35,009 bases of DNA from Oscillospiraceae bacterium (GCA_015068165.1 SVKZ01000011.1:1-35009), one strand, 5' to 3'; shown: positions 5,662-14,983, numbered from the stretch's first letter. Numbers and translations are program-made. Notes: generated by a model from the letters alone, not told the origin.

Positions 5662-7566
5662 TTGAAGGATTGGGCATTCACTACGACTGTCGAAGAGATG
5701 GAAGAAGCCACCAACGAATTGCTGGAAAACGGCAAAAAGGTTGGCGCTGACACCTGGCAGCAGCGGGTCAAGAATCAGACCCCCCACTGTGGCTTCGGCG
5801 AAGCAGGCACCTGCTGCCGGATCTGCTCTATGGGTCCCTGCCGCATCACCCCCAAGAGCCCCAGAGGTATTTGTGGCTGCGACGTGCACGGTATTGTCGC
5901 GCGTAACTATCTGCGTTTTACCGTAGGCGGTACAGCTGCACACTCCGACCACGGCCGCGAGATTATGCACACCCTGCACCAGACCAAGGAAGGCGGCAAT
6001 TATCAGGTTAAGGATCCTGAGAAGCTGATCCGCATTGCGAAAGAATGGGGCGTTGAGACCGAAGGCAAGGACATTTATGATTTGGCTCACGAGATGGCTG
6101 AAATCGGTCTGTTGGAGTATGGCTTCCCCTTTGGTACCCAGAAGTTTGCAAAGCGTGCGCCTCAGCACACCCAGGAGCTGTGGGAGGCTGCCGAGATTAC
6201 TCCCCGCGCGATTGACAGAGAAATCGCCACCGCTATGCATATGACCCATATGGGCTGCTCCTCTCTGTCCGAGGCACTGATCCGTCAGTCTCTCCGGGCC
6301 GGTCTTTCCGATGGCTGGGGCGGTTCTATGATGGGCACGGAGTTCTCTGACGTTATGTTTGGCACTCCCAAGCCCATCGATACCGAGGCAAACATCGGCG
6401 TTATGGAGAAGGAAAATGTCAACATCGTTGTTCACGGACACGATCCTTCCCTTTCCGAAATGATCGTTTACTACGCCAACGATCCCGAGATGATCGCATA
6501 TGCCAAGAGTATGGGTGCTAAGGGCATCACCGTTTCCGGTGTCTGCTGTACCTCCAACGAAGTTACTATGCGCCACGGCATTCCTATGGCAGGTAACTTC
6601 CTGAACCAGGAAAACGTTGTACTTACCGGTGCTTGCGAAGCCATTGTTGTGGACGTGCAGTGTATCTTCCCTGCTTTGGGACCCCTCAGCAAGTGCTTCC
6701 ATACCAAGTTTATCACCACCTCTCCCATTGCCCGGATGCCTGACTCCGAGTTCATTCAATTCCACGCTGAGACCGCCGGAGAAAATGCCAAGGCAATCGT
6801 GAAGATGGCCATTGAGAACTTCAAGAACCGGACCCCCGAGCTGGTAAACATCCCCAACCAGAAGCAGAAGGCAAGAGTAGGCTACTCTGTTGAAGCCATT
6901 AAGAAGGTGCTCGACGGCGTTGCAAACTCTCAGCTTGACGAGTTTGGCACCACCAAGCCCCTGATCGAGTGTGTGCACTCCGGTGTTCTCCGCGGTGCTG
7001 TAGCTATGGTTGGCTGTAATAACCCCAAGGTCCGTCCCGACTCCGCCCACATTGGTTTAATGAAGAAGCTGCTGGAAAACGACATCATCCTGATCGTTAC
7101 CGGCTGTTCCGCCCAGGCTGCTGCCAAGGCCGGTCTGATGGATCCCGAACAGGCAAAAGAGTACTGCGGCGCAGGTCTGAAGCGTGTTTGCGAGCTGGCA
7201 GGTATTCCTCCTGTCCTGCATATGGGTTCTTGCGTTGACATTTCCCGTATGATGGTTCTGGCTTCCGATATTGCCAAGGATTGGGGCATCAACATTTCTC
7301 AGGTTCCCGTTGTTGGCTGCGCTCCCGAATGGATGAGTGAAAAAGCTGTTTCCATCGGCAACTACGTTGTCGCTACCGGTATTGAGACCTTCCTGGGCGT
7401 TGATCCCTACTCCAAGGGTTCTACCGAGGTTACCGAGCTGCTCCAGGGTGAAAACGGCATCAACAAGTGGGTTGAGGCTAAGTTTGTTGTGGACACCGAC
7501 ATTGACGCACTGGGCGACAAGATGATTGCCTGCATTGAAGCTAAGCGCGCCGCTTTGGGCATCTAA
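5662..7566 (+). CDS. cooS: Anaerobic Ni-Fe carbon monoxide dehydrogenase, catalytic subunit
   Basis: CooS/AcsA interconverts CO2 and CO, and in acetogens feeds CO to acetyl-CoA synthase. The 634-residue protein has the N-terminal cysteines for the bridging D-cluster and the B-cluster (Cys43, Cys51, Cys52, Cys55, Cys60 and Cys71/73 within HCGFGEAGTCCRICSMGPC and GICGC). The Ni-Fe C-cluster ligands can be matched to the His of VVHGHD and to the cysteines in GVCCTS, VVDVQC, VGCNNP, VTGCSA and HMGSC. The TTG start is set by AGGAGG eight bases upstream. It is the first gene of a three-gene unit, three bases ahead of cooC. Codon choice is strongly biased like ribosomal protein genes, suggesting high expression. 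Confidence 0.97.
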   Translation: MKDWAFTTTVEEMEEATNELLENGKKVGADTWQQRVKNQTPHCGFGEAGTCCRICSMGPCRITPKSPRGICGCDVHGIVARNYLRFTVGGTAAHSDHGREIMHTLHQTKEGGNYQVKDPEKLIRIAKEWGVETEGKDIYDLAHEMAEIGLLEYGFPFGTQKFAKRAPQHTQELWEAAEITPRAIDREIATAMHMTHMGCSSLSEALIRQSLRAGLSDGWGGSMMGTEFSDVMFGTPKPIDTEANIGVMEKENVNIVVHGHDPSLSEMIVYYANDPEMIAYAKSMGAKGITVSGVCCTSNEVTMRHGIPMAGNFLNQENVVLTGACEAIVVDVQCIFPALGPLSKCFHTKFITTSPIARMPDSEFIQFHAETAGENAKAIVKMAIENFKNRTPELVNIPNQKQKARVGYSVEAIKKVLDGVANSQLDEFGTTKPLIECVHSGVLRGAVAMVGCNNPKVRPDSAHIGLMKKLLENDIILIVTGCSAQAAAKAGLMDPEQAKEYCGAGLKRVCELAGIPPVLHMGSCVDISRMMVLASDIAKDWGINISQVPVVGCAPEWMSEKAVSIGNYVVATGIETFLGVDPYSKGSTEVTELLQGENGINKWVEAKFVVDTDIDALGDKMIACIEAKRAALGI

Positions 7567-7569
7567 TCT

Positions 7570-8334
7570 ATGAAAATTGCCATTACCGGAAAAGGCGGTG
7601 TTGGTAAGACCACCCTTTCTTCTACTCTGGCAAGGCTGTACGCCGATGAAGGCCGTACCGTTCTTGCAGCGGACGTGGACCCGGATGCCAATTTGGGTCT
7701 TGCCTTGGGCCTTTCTCAGGAGGAAGTGGATGCAATCATCCCTATCTCCCGGATGCGGACTTTGGTGGAAGAGAGAACCGGTGCCAACGAAGCCAACAAA
7801 TTCTTCAAGTTAAATCCTTATGTAGCGGACATCCCCGAAAAGTACGCCAAAGAAATCAATGGTGTAAAGCTGTTGGTTATGGGCACGGTGGATGTAGGCG
7901 GCAGTGGCTGTGTCTGTCCCGAGCACGTAATGCTCAAAGCCATTCTCTCCAGCCTTACCTATCGGAAAAATGATGTGGTAATTATGGATATGGAAGCCGG
8001 TCTTGAGCATTTAGCCCGCGGAACAGCCGCCAATATGGATCAGTTCATTGTAGTGATTGAACCCGGTGCAAGATCCGTCCAGACCTACCGCAATGTAAAG
8101 CGGCTGGCAAAGGATTTGGGCATTAAAACCGTCCGGGTGGTTGCCAACAAGGTGCGATCCGAGGACGACGAAGATTATATCCGCTCCGTCATTCCCACAG
8201 AGGACCTGCTGGGCTTTATCCACTACAATAGTGAGGTAATTGAAGCTGACCGTCAGGGTAAATCCCCCTACGATTTCAGCTCCACCGCCATTGAAGAAAT
8301 CCGTAAAATCAAAGCTCACTTGGATCAAGAATAA
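7570..8334 (+). CDS. cooC: CooC-type ATPase for CODH/ACS nickel insertion
   Basis: A 254-residue P-loop ATPase of the MinD/Mrp (SIMIBI) class. It has the deviant Walker A GKGGVGKTT (residues 7-15), the Walker B-like DMEAGLEHLARG, and a CxC pair (Cys114, Cys116) in the position used by CooC to bind nickel at its dimer interface. The family (CooC/AcsF) matures the Ni sites of CO dehydrogenase and acetyl-CoA synthase in an ATP-dependent step. The placement between cooS and acsB supports that role; which enzyme it serves is not visible, so AcsF is an equally fair name. The intergenic gap to cooS is three bases and to acsB 19 bases. Confidence 0.93.
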   Translation: MKIAITGKGGVGKTTLSSTLARLYADEGRTVLAADVDPDANLGLALGLSQEEVDAIIPISRMRTLVEERTGANEANKFFKLNPYVADIPEKYAKEINGVKLLVMGTVDVGGSGCVCPEHVMLKAILSSLTYRKNDVVIMDMEAGLEHLARGTAANMDQFIVVIEPGARSVQTYRNVKRLAKDLGIKTVRVVANKVRSEDDEDYIRSVIPTEDLLGFIHYNSEVIEADRQGKSPYDFSSTAIEEIRKIKAHLDQE

Positions 8335-8353
8335 TATATAGGAGGAATAAACG

Positions 8354-10489
8354 TTGACACTTTTTGATAGAGTATTCGGCGGTAACGACTATAACTACTC
8401 CCGTACAGTCGCCGCCATTGACGCAGCCATCGCTAAGTTCGGCGAGGCTGAACCCGTAGCATTCCCCAATACCGCTTACAATCTTCCCTGCTACTACTCC
8501 ATCACCGGCAAAAAGATCAATAACCTGGGCGAGCTGAAGGCTGCTCTGGAAAATGACATTAAGCCTATGATGACCCGCAATCCCCGTCTGCAGGACGCTT
8601 TCGACAGCGGTATCGCTTCTGCTCTGTGCGCAGAGTTTTTGGAAGTTCTCAAGTACATCGGCGGAAATGAGCCTTACACCGAGCCTGAAATGGGCTTTTT
8701 GACCGACTCCTTCGTTCGTAACCTGGGCCTGCCTCTGGTTACCGGCGATATTCCCGGTGTTGCTGTTATCATTGGCGGTGCTGAAGACCCCGCTGAGACT
8801 GTAGCTCTGGCTAAGTCCTACCAGGCACAGGGCATCCTGGTTACACTGACCGGTGATTCCATCAAGCACTGCTATGATGCCGGTATGAACCTGGGCGAGG
8901 GTGTGCGTGTTGTGCCTCTGGGCTACGAGATGCAATCCGTCATCCACGTTGTTTCCGTGGCTCTGCGTGCAGCACTGATTTTCGGTGCTATCACCCCCGG
9001 CGACACCAAGGCTCTGTACAAGTACACTATGGACCGCGTTAAGGCATTTGTTAACGCCTACAAGTCCCTCACCGACGAAATTGTTTCTTACGGTGCAGGC
9101 GCTATCTGCCTGGGCTTCCCCGTTATCTCCAACGAGACCGAGAATATGTTCCGTGTTCCCAAGTCCCTGATTCAGCAGCTGGACACCTCCAAGTGGAACG
9201 CAACTTCTCTGGAAGCCCGCGACATTAAGCTCAAGATCACCAAGATCGACATTCCTGTGTCCTACGCCTCCGCATTTGAGGGTGAAATCATCCGTAAGGG
9301 TGATATGCAGGTGGAAGTGGACGGCTCCCGTGTGGACTGCTTCGAGCTGGTTCAGACCAAGGAGATGCAGGAGATCGAGGATCACAAGATCACTGTTATC
9401 GGACCCGAAATCGACGAGATTCCTGTGGGCTCCAAGATTTCCCTCAGCTACACTATTGATGTTGCAGGCAAGGCTATGCAGCCTGACTTTGAGTCCGTTA
9501 TGGAGCGTAAGATCCACGCTTGGCTCAACTGTATCGAAGGCGTTATGCACACCGGTCAGCGTGATATGATCCGTATTCGTATCAACAAAGCCGACTTTGA
9601 GGCTGGCTTCAAGTTCCGCCACCTGGGCGAGGTTCTCTATGCCAAGGTTATGAGCGAGTTCGAGGCTGTTGCTGACAAGTGCCAGGTTACCATCGTAGTA
9701 GATGCTGAACAGAACAAGACTCTGCGCGCCAAGGCCAACGAGATCTTCAACGCCCGTGATGCCCGTCTTGCTTCTATGACCGACGAATCCGTCGATGTGT
9801 TCTACACCTGCATTATGTGCCAGGCCTTCTCCCCCAGCCACGTATGTATCGTTACTCCCGAGCGTCTGGGTCTGTGCGGTGCCGTTTCCTGGCTGGACGC
9901 AAAGGCCACTCAAGAGCTGGATCCCCACGGTCCCTGCCAGCCCATCCTCAAGACCGGCTGCCAGGACGAGCGTCTGGGTCGTTACGATTCTATGGACGAG
10001 GCTGTCAACAAGTACTCCCACGGTGCTGTTGAGAAGATCACTCTGTACTCCCTGTTCCAGGATCCTATGACAAGCTGCGGCTGCTTCGAGTGTATCTGCG
10101 GTGTTGAGCCCTGCTCTATGGGCGTTGTCATTACCTGCCGCGAGCACGCCGGTATGACGCCTCTGGGTATGAGCTTCTCCGATATGGCTTCTATGACCGG
10201 CGGCGGTGTTCAGACTCCCGGCTTTATGGGCCACGGCAAACACTTCATTTCCTCCAAGAAGTTCATCGCAGCCGAAGGCGGCCCCGGCCGTATCGTCTGG
10301 ATGCCCAAGATGCTGAAGGATCAGATGCGTGAGCGTCTGGATGCTACCGTTCTGGAGATGTACGGTGTTGAGAACTTCACCGATATGATCGGCGATGAGA
10401 CCGTCTGCACCGAGGATCCCGAGGAGCTGCTGAACTTCCTGAGCGAAGTCGGCCACCCTGTCCTCTCTATGGAACCCTTCGATATGTAA
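8354..10489 (+). CDS. acsB: Acetyl-CoA synthase subunit of the CODH/ACS complex
   Basis: AcsB condenses CO, a methyl group from the corrinoid iron-sulfur protein and CoA at its Ni-Ni-[4Fe-4S] A-cluster. In this 711-residue protein the A-cluster ligands are Cys486, Cys489, Cys498 and Cys508 (CIMCQAF...SHVC...LGLC) and the CGC motif at 575-577. All six lie 20 positions before the Moorella residues 506, 509, 518, 528, 595 and 597, so the spacing is exact and only the N-terminus is shorter. The TTG start has AGGAGG upstream. A terminator follows the stop; the usual neighbours acsC, acsD and acsE are absent. Codon bias is as strong as in cooS. Confidence 0.97.
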   Translation: MTLFDRVFGGNDYNYSRTVAAIDAAIAKFGEAEPVAFPNTAYNLPCYYSITGKKINNLGELKAALENDIKPMMTRNPRLQDAFDSGIASALCAEFLEVLKYIGGNEPYTEPEMGFLTDSFVRNLGLPLVTGDIPGVAVIIGGAEDPAETVALAKSYQAQGILVTLTGDSIKHCYDAGMNLGEGVRVVPLGYEMQSVIHVVSVALRAALIFGAITPGDTKALYKYTMDRVKAFVNAYKSLTDEIVSYGAGAICLGFPVISNETENMFRVPKSLIQQLDTSKWNATSLEARDIKLKITKIDIPVSYASAFEGEIIRKGDMQVEVDGSRVDCFELVQTKEMQEIEDHKITVIGPEIDEIPVGSKISLSYTIDVAGKAMQPDFESVMERKIHAWLNCIEGVMHTGQRDMIRIRINKADFEAGFKFRHLGEVLYAKVMSEFEAVADKCQVTIVVDAEQNKTLRAKANEIFNARDARLASMTDESVDVFYTCIMCQAFSPSHVCIVTPERLGLCGAVSWLDAKATQELDPHGPCQPILKTGCQDERLGRYDSMDEAVNKYSHGAVEKITLYSLFQDPMTSCGCFECICGVEPCSMGVVITCREHAGMTPLGMSFSDMASMTGGGVQTPGFMGHGKHFISSKKFIAAEGGPGRIVWMPKMLKDQMRERLDATVLEMYGVENFTDMIGDETVCTEDPEELLNFLSEVGHPVLSMEPFDM

Positions 10490-10498
10490 TTACTTATC

Positions 10499-10533
10499 AA
10501 AAATCCCCAACTCAGATGAGTTGGGGATTTTTT
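10499..10533. terminator. Bidirectional terminator between acsB and the CapA-like gene
   Basis: AAAAATCCCCAACTCA, a short loop, and a matching TGAGTTGGGGATTTTTT arm form a stem flanked by A residues on the left and T residues on the right. It can end both the rightward acsB transcript and the leftward CapA-like transcript. Confidence 0.92.
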
Positions 10534-10534
10534 A

Positions 10535-11722
10535 CTACCCTTTGATACGAGCTTCGATTCGCTTTAGTGCATATGCCATATCTTTATAAACGCTTTCGGG
10601 TACGGCATCCATATACTGATTTTCATAGGCCGCCATCGTCTCTCTAATCCGTATTACCCGCAAGGGTCTGCCTTCCTGCCTGACCGTGAAAATCGGGGTG
10701 TAATCAAAGCCGGAGACCCTGGTTTCGCCGGTTTTGTCGTTTTTCGTAACCTCCAAATGCAAAATCACAGAGTACTCCGACCCTGCTCGGGTAGCATCTC
10801 CAAAGAAATCTCCTAAAGAATAGGCAACAAATGTGCCCTTTTCCTTATCAAAAACCATTTTCTGTACATAGTGGGGGTGGGTACCGATCAGCACATCCGC
10901 GCCCTTTTCCTGAAGCAGTTTGCAGATTTTCTCCTGACTGTCGCTGATGGTGTCGTTAAACTCGCTACCCCAGTGGAGCATTGCCACCACAAGGTCCGGT
11001 TTTGCCCTGCTGACATCGTCCATAATTTTGGAGATGCCTTCTTCGTCCACCTTTTGGTAGGTGCTGTCATAATCCTTATACAGAAGATTGATACAGCCTT
11101 CACTGCCCGCAGGCAATGTCATTCCGTCCATACCTTTGGTAAAAGCCACAAAGGCGATTTTCACACCCTTGACCTCCATTAGCACAAAACCCCGTTCTTT
11201 TCGGGCTTCCTCTGTATTCCGGTAAACGCCCAACGGCTCTAAACCTGCATATTTTACCGTATCAATGGTAGAGACCAAACCGCCGATGCCGCCCCGAAGG
11301 GTACAGGAATTGGCAAGCTGTAAAATATCCACACCGGCTTTTTTCAGCGCTGTTGCCAGAGCCGCGGGAGCAGATTTGCTTTCACTACCGTAAGGTCCGC
11401 CACTAAAAGTGCCTTCCAAATTCAGCGCCGCCAGATCCGCATCGCTGAGCAGGGGGAGGACATCCATAAACGCGCCCTGAAAGCTACCGTCGCTACCGGC
11501 AGCCGCTACCACATCGTCCGTAATATTCAGATCGCCGCCGAAGGATAGGTTTATGACGGTTTTATCCACATCCCCAGGTTCCGTAGGATCCTCGGGTTTT
11601 CCGTTGGTGGCAAAAAACACAACAGCCGCCACACAAACTACTGCAATCAGCACCGGCAGAAATAACCGCCGCTTTTTTGCCCTGCGGGGTCTTCTTCTGC
11701 GTCTTTTGGGTTCATTTTCCAT
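10535..11722 (-). CDS. CapA-family protein (PGA_cap metallophosphatase-like), membrane-anchored
   Basis: The 395-residue protein begins with a very basic cytoplasmic stretch (KRRRRRPRRAKKRR) and one transmembrane helix (residues 22-40), then an extracellular domain of the CapA/PGA_cap family, which has a calcineurin-like phosphoesterase fold. Family marks are the DLAALNLEGTF segment, the AMLHWGSEF motif and GADVLIGTHPHYVQ near the C-terminus. Some relatives act in poly-gamma-glutamate capsule formation, but no capB/capC genes lie nearby, so a capsule role is not supported here. The start at 11722 has GGGGAGG upstream, and upstream in-frame codons are ignored. It is a single-gene unit with its own promoter. 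Confidence 0.88.
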   Translation of the reverse strand: MENEPKRRRRRPRRAKKRRLFLPVLIAVVCVAAVVFFATNGKPEDPTEPGDVDKTVINLSFGGDLNITDDVVAAAGSDGSFQGAFMDVLPLLSDADLAALNLEGTFSGGPYGSESKSAPAALATALKKAGVDILQLANSCTLRGGIGGLVSTIDTVKYAGLEPLGVYRNTEEARKERGFVLMEVKGVKIAFVAFTKGMDGMTLPAGSEGCINLLYKDYDSTYQKVDEEGISKIMDDVSRAKPDLVVAMLHWGSEFNDTISDSQEKICKLLQEKGADVLIGTHPHYVQKMVFDKEKGTFVAYSLGDFFGDATRAGSEYSVILHLEVTKNDKTGETRVSGFDYTPIFTVRQEGRPLRVIRIRETMAAYENQYMDAVPESVYKDMAYALKRIEARIKG

Positions 11723-11750
11723 TTTTCTTTCCTCCCCACAGATTGAGATT

Positions 11751-11779
11751 ATTATACTATATCTACTCTTTTTGCACAA
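11751..11779 (-). promoter_or_regulatory. Sigma-A promoter of the CapA-like gene
   Basis: Minus strand TTGTGC (11774-11779), 17 bp, TATAAT (11751-11756). The -10 box is exact and the -35 box matches at four of six bases. It is divergent from the gluQRS promoter, nine bases away. Confidence 0.7.
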
Positions 11780-11787
11780 GTACTAAC

Positions 11788-11816
11788 TTTACAGACGGGC
11801 GGAACTGTTGTAAAAT
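11788..11816 (+). promoter_or_regulatory. Sigma-A promoter of gluQRS
   Basis: TTTACA (11788-11793), 17 bp, TAAAAT (11811-11816) on the plus strand, 24 bp ahead of the GTG start. Confidence 0.65.
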
Positions 11817-11839
11817 ATTCTTAGAGAGGAGGTGTCGCT

Positions 11840-12766
11840 GTGAACCGTACGCCTGTAGGCCGTTTTGCCCCCACCCCGTCCGGCAGGATGCACTTAGGCA
11901 ACGTCTTTGCCGCCTTGATTGCCTGGCTGTCCGTGCGGAGTAAGCAGGGTTATTTTCTCCTGCGGATGGAGGATTTGGACATCCAGCGCACAAGCCCCGA
12001 ATTTGCGGATATTCTGCGGGAAGACCTTCGGTGGCTGGGTCTAAACTGGGACGAAGAAACCCCTGCCCAAAGTAAGCGCAGTACCGTTTATGACCGATAT
12101 TTCTCGATATTGCGGGAAAAAGGGCTGTTATTCCCCTGCTACTGTACCCGCAGCCAGCTTCACGGTGTGGGCGCCCCTCACGCATCCGACGGCACTTATG
12201 TTTACCCCGGCACTTGCCGGAACTTGACATCTGAACAAATCGCTACCTTTAACAGACCACCTGCTTGGCGTGTCCGTGTGCCGGACAGGGATTACGAAAT
12301 CAACGACCTATGTCAGGGCGTTTACAAAGAAAATCTGCTGACCGATTGCGGCGACTTTGTGGTGCGCCGGGCAGATGAAGTCTATGTTTATCAGCTTGCT
12401 GTTACTGTAGATGACGGGGAATTTGGCGTTACAGAGGTTGTCAGAGGGCAAGACCTGCTCTCCTCCTCTCCCCGGCAGATGTATTTGCAGGCGTTGTTCG
12501 GCTTTTCCCATCCCACCTATGGGCACGTACCGATGCTCCTTGCGCCGGACGGCCGACGGCTGAGCAAACGGGACAAAGATTTGGATTTAGGGTATCTCCG
12601 TCAGCACTTAACCCCGGAAGCTCTCATTGGTACACTGGCATACTCCGCCAATCTGATTGACCGGGAAATTCCAATCTCCGCCCGGGAGCTATCCGGAGAG
12701 TTTTCATGGGAAAAGCTTCAAAAAGGCCCTATTTTTATGACAAACACCCTGTTTTCAGGAAAATAA
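11840..12766 (+). CDS. gluQRS: Glutamyl-Q tRNA(Asp) synthetase
   Basis: GluQRS is a class I aminoacyl-tRNA synthetase paralogue that attaches glutamate to the queuosine base in the anticodon of tRNA-Asp. At 308 residues it lacks the anticodon-binding half of GltX. Visible motifs are the HIGH-like region PTPSGRMHLGN (residues 11-21), a zinc site Cys100, Cys102, Tyr122, Cys126 (CxC-x19-Y-x3-C, the GluQRS pattern), and the KMSKS-like RRLSKRD. The GTG start follows GAGAGGAGGTG. It is transcribed alone; the next gene downstream is a decayed nucleotidyltransferase. Confidence 0.9.
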   Translation: MNRTPVGRFAPTPSGRMHLGNVFAALIAWLSVRSKQGYFLLRMEDLDIQRTSPEFADILREDLRWLGLNWDEETPAQSKRSTVYDRYFSILREKGLLFPCYCTRSQLHGVGAPHASDGTYVYPGTCRNLTSEQIATFNRPPAWRVRVPDRDYEINDLCQGVYKENLLTDCGDFVVRRADEVYVYQLAVTVDDGEFGVTEVVRGQDLLSSSPRQMYLQALFGFSHPTYGHVPMLLAPDGRRLSKRDKDLDLGYLRQHLTPEALIGTLAYSANLIDREIPISARELSGEFSWEKLQKGPIFMTNTLFSGK

Positions 12767-12821
12767 CCTATCTTTTCCTATTTTTTCTGCAACAATAAAG
12801 AAAAAGCAGTAGGAATTTTGT

Positions 12822-13475
12822 AAAAAACCTGTGCTCATAGCGATGGCGGCCGGAATGGGCAGCCGTTACGGCGGACCCAAGCAAATTGACCCCGTAGGCA
12901 GTCAGGACGAGGCAATTTTGGACTTTTCCCTGTTTGACGCTCGGGAGGCCGGCTTTGAAAAAGCGGTCATTATGATTAAAGACGCCATCCGAGAAGACTT
13001 TATGGCGACAGTCGGTAATCGGTTGGAGAAATGCTCCTTAGAAATTGTCTATGCCTATCAGGAGCTACATAAGCTTCCCGCCGGTTTTTCCGCTCCCGAA
13101 GAACGGGTCAAGCCCTGGGGCACTTGCCACGCAGTGCTGTGCGCCCGGGAAGCAATCGACGGTGCGCCTTTCGCGGTGATTAATACCGACGATTACTGCG
13201 GAACAGCCGCTTTTTCGGTCATTTATTCCTACTTAAGCAATCTAACCGATACCAATGAAGGCAAATACTGTATGGTAAGCTACGCTCTCGGTAACACCGT
13301 TACAGAAAACGGCTATGTGGCCCGGAGTGTCTGCCAGGTAAGTGCCGAGGGGTATTTGACTGACATTGTGGAGCGCACACGGGTGGAAACCTACGCAGCC
13401 GACAAACCTGTGGTGGTCGCCGCTCTTGCAGAGCTGACAAAAAAGGGTCTCTACCCCGACGGCCTGTGGAAATAA
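12822..13475 (+). pseudogene. Nucleotidyltransferase gene with internal in-frame deletion and damaged start
   Basis: The frame encodes the N-terminal half of a sugar-1-phosphate nucleotidyltransferase (NTP_transferase superfamily), with the signature AMAAGMGSRYGG, PKQIDPVG, VKPWGTCHAV and the Asp pair INTDDY. After DIVERTRVE it jumps directly to TYAADKPVVVAALAEL and GLYPDGLW, which are the last residues of this family. The middle-to-C-terminal segment of roughly 80-100 residues is missing without loss of frame, giving about 214 residues against about 300. The natural start also looks lost: codons for KKPVL precede the first GTG (12831), but TGT stands where ATG is expected, and the only SD-like AGGA is badly spaced. 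A shortened functional protein is possible but unlikely. Confidence 0.7.
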
Positions 13476-13483
13476 TACAGAAC

Positions 13484-13515
13484 AAACCGGAGGTGCGTTG
13501 CACCTCCGGTTTTTA
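13484..13515. terminator. Terminator between the nucleotidyltransferase remnant and dnaJ-like gene
   Basis: CCGGAGGTGC-GTT-GCACCTCCGG is a perfect ten-pair stem with a T run on its right and A residues on its left. It terminates rightward transcription and can also act leftward; its right flank touches the stop codon of the convergent DnaJ-domain gene. Confidence 0.9.
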
Positions 13516-14127
13516 ACACCAGAAAAATCTGCCGCGACAGCAAAAAAGCTGACACAGGTAGCAAAGGCAAAGAGAAGTAAACGGGCTTCCCCGGAAAGTA
13601 AAGCCACGGTAAGTATTCGCCTGACGGCGGTACTCCTCGCCGCTTTCCATCCGCCTCAGCATTTCCAAATACTCCGTATTGTCCGGCTCCATAGATACCG
13701 CCCGGCGGATATGCTCCAAAGCGGTAACTTGATTGCCGAGATTTCTGTTGGCAATGGCAGACAGATAATACCACCGGGCAGAACGCTCTGTGGTGGACTG
13801 GAGTATCTGGAGCGCCTGATAGTATTGGTGGTACATAATGTACTGATAGGCCATACCCAGAATTTGGGAATAGGACGCACCCCCCTGCTGTTGACCGTAG
13901 GGGTTATAGTTTCCGTAGGGATTATAAGTCCCCTGGGTCTGCTGAGCCTTTTCGGGGTTCTTAATTTGCTCGTAGGCAGCATTGACTTCCTGCATTTTCT
14001 TTGCCGCTTGGGTATCGCCCGGGTTTCTGTCCGGGTGATACTGCTTTGCAAGCCTTCGGTAAGCCTTTTTGATCTCCTCATCGGAAGCATCCGGGCTTAC
14101 TCCCAGCACTTTATAAGGGTCCGTCAT
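13513..14127 (-). CDS. J-domain protein with TPR-like region
   Basis: A 204-residue protein. Residues 1-60 are a J domain ([23 protein letters not shown] at 31-33), which stimulates the ATPase of DnaK-type chaperones. A Gly/Tyr/Asn/Gln-rich linker (about 75-95) leads into a helical TPR-like segment ([35 protein letters not shown]) and an odd hydrophobic, Cys-rich tail ([12 protein letters not shown]). It lacks the zinc-finger and C-terminal domains of DnaJ, so it is an accessory J protein. The start at 14127 has GGGGAGGAC upstream and overlaps the DUF5685 stop as ATGA. The tail might anchor it in the membrane or bind metal; this is inference. Confidence 0.85.
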   Translation of the reverse strand: MTDPYKVLGVSPDASDEEIKKAYRRLAKQYHPDRNPGDTQAAKKMQEVNAAYEQIKNPEKAQQTQGTYNPYGNYNPYGQQQGGASYSQILGMAYQYIMYHQYYQALQILQSTTERSARWYYLSAIANRNLGNQVTALEHIRRAVSMEPDNTEYLEMLRRMESGEEYRRQANTYRGFTFRGSPFTSLCLCYLCQLFCCRGRFFWC

Positions 14128-14957
14128 TTTTGTCCTCCCCGGGTCTGCCGCCGTTGCTTGTTGCGATACTGCAGCCAAATCCCGCTGTATAAAATGTTAT
14201 CCAGGATGCCTTTGTCCTGCACCAACGGGAGCTGCTCAAAAAAGAATGTGCAACGCTCCATCTGCAGTACCAAAATATTCTCCCAAGCATCCCAGTCAGG
14301 TGCCATATTTGCGGCAATAAAAGGGTTATACCGCCCTTTTTCCTTGTCTTTTTTATAATCTACTGCCGCATCCGCAAGATAAATAAATCTACCCAAGGCA
14401 TCTCCCAAACCACACAGACGATCTGCCCATATATCTTCACGGTAAACAAACAGCTCTCCTAAAAGCTTGCCGAAGCAGGCCGCTACCCTGTCCGGGTCGG
14501 GGCAGTTTTCTTTTTCCAGTGCGGTCAGCTTTGCCAGATTTTCTTCAATGGCACGGCACTTTTCCGGATGGGCTTCCCGGATTTTTTCCATTTCTCTGCC
14601 AAATATCCGGCTGGCAGCCTTTGCAGAGACCTTACCCTCATCCTCTAAATCGTCCAGGGCATTGTAATAGGCCAGGGCAATATTCATATCTGCGCCGTAG
14701 GCAATATATGCATTATCCACCCAAGGTCTTGGGCTGATGGGATGGAAACCGCAAGCCCGGTTTCCGGCAGTTTCTTCCGGCTCATACAGGCTCATAAGCA
14801 AAACCGAAAGAAAGGCAAGATCGTAGCGCAGTCCCAAACGGGCATAGCCGGAGGAGCGCAAGCGCATCTGCCTGCAGACACCGCAGTAAACCGCATTATA
14901 CCGCGCCTGTTCCTCTTTGGAAAGCTCTTTCATATCTGCCATTACGAAGCCGAACAT
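14124..14957 (-). CDS. DUF5685 family protein
   Basis: This 277-residue, mostly helical protein starts [17 protein letters not shown] and has the early CGVCRQMR motif and the [12 protein letters not shown] segment typical of DUF5685, a family of unknown function in Clostridia. Cysteines in YCGVCRQ and ACGFHP could bind a metal. No signal peptide is seen. GGGGTGA precedes the chosen start; upstream in-frame codons are less likely. The ATGA overlap with the following J-domain gene points to a functional pair, and I have the impression that the two co-occur in other Clostridia, though I cannot check it here. Confidence 0.8.
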   Translation of the reverse strand: MFGFVMADMKELSKEEQARYNAVYCGVCRQMRLRSSGYARLGLRYDLAFLSVLLMSLYEPEETAGNRACGFHPISPRPWVDNAYIAYGADMNIALAYYNALDDLEDEGKVSAKAASRIFGREMEKIREAHPEKCRAIEENLAKLTALEKENCPDPDRVAACFGKLLGELFVYREDIWADRLCGLGDALGRFIYLADAAVDYKKDKEKGRYNPFIAANMAPDWDAWENILVLQMERCTFFFEQLPLVQDKGILDNILYSGIWLQYRNKQRRQTRGGQK

Positions 14958-14983
14958 AAAATTCACCCCTTTTTTCCATATAT

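Noticed and set aside
5596-7050. A 484-codon open frame antisense to cooS
   Set aside because: It is opposite a clear enzyme gene with strong codon bias, which opens the antisense frame. It has no ribosome site and its translation resembles no protein family.
8309-10456. A 715-codon open frame antisense to acsB
   Set aside because: Same cause: biased codons in acsB remove stops on the other strand. The predicted protein is low in plausible domains, and both operon signals support the plus strand.
10535-11722. Capsule biosynthesis gene cluster
   Set aside because: The CapA-like gene stands alone without capB, capC or capD, so only the family and not a capsule role is supported.
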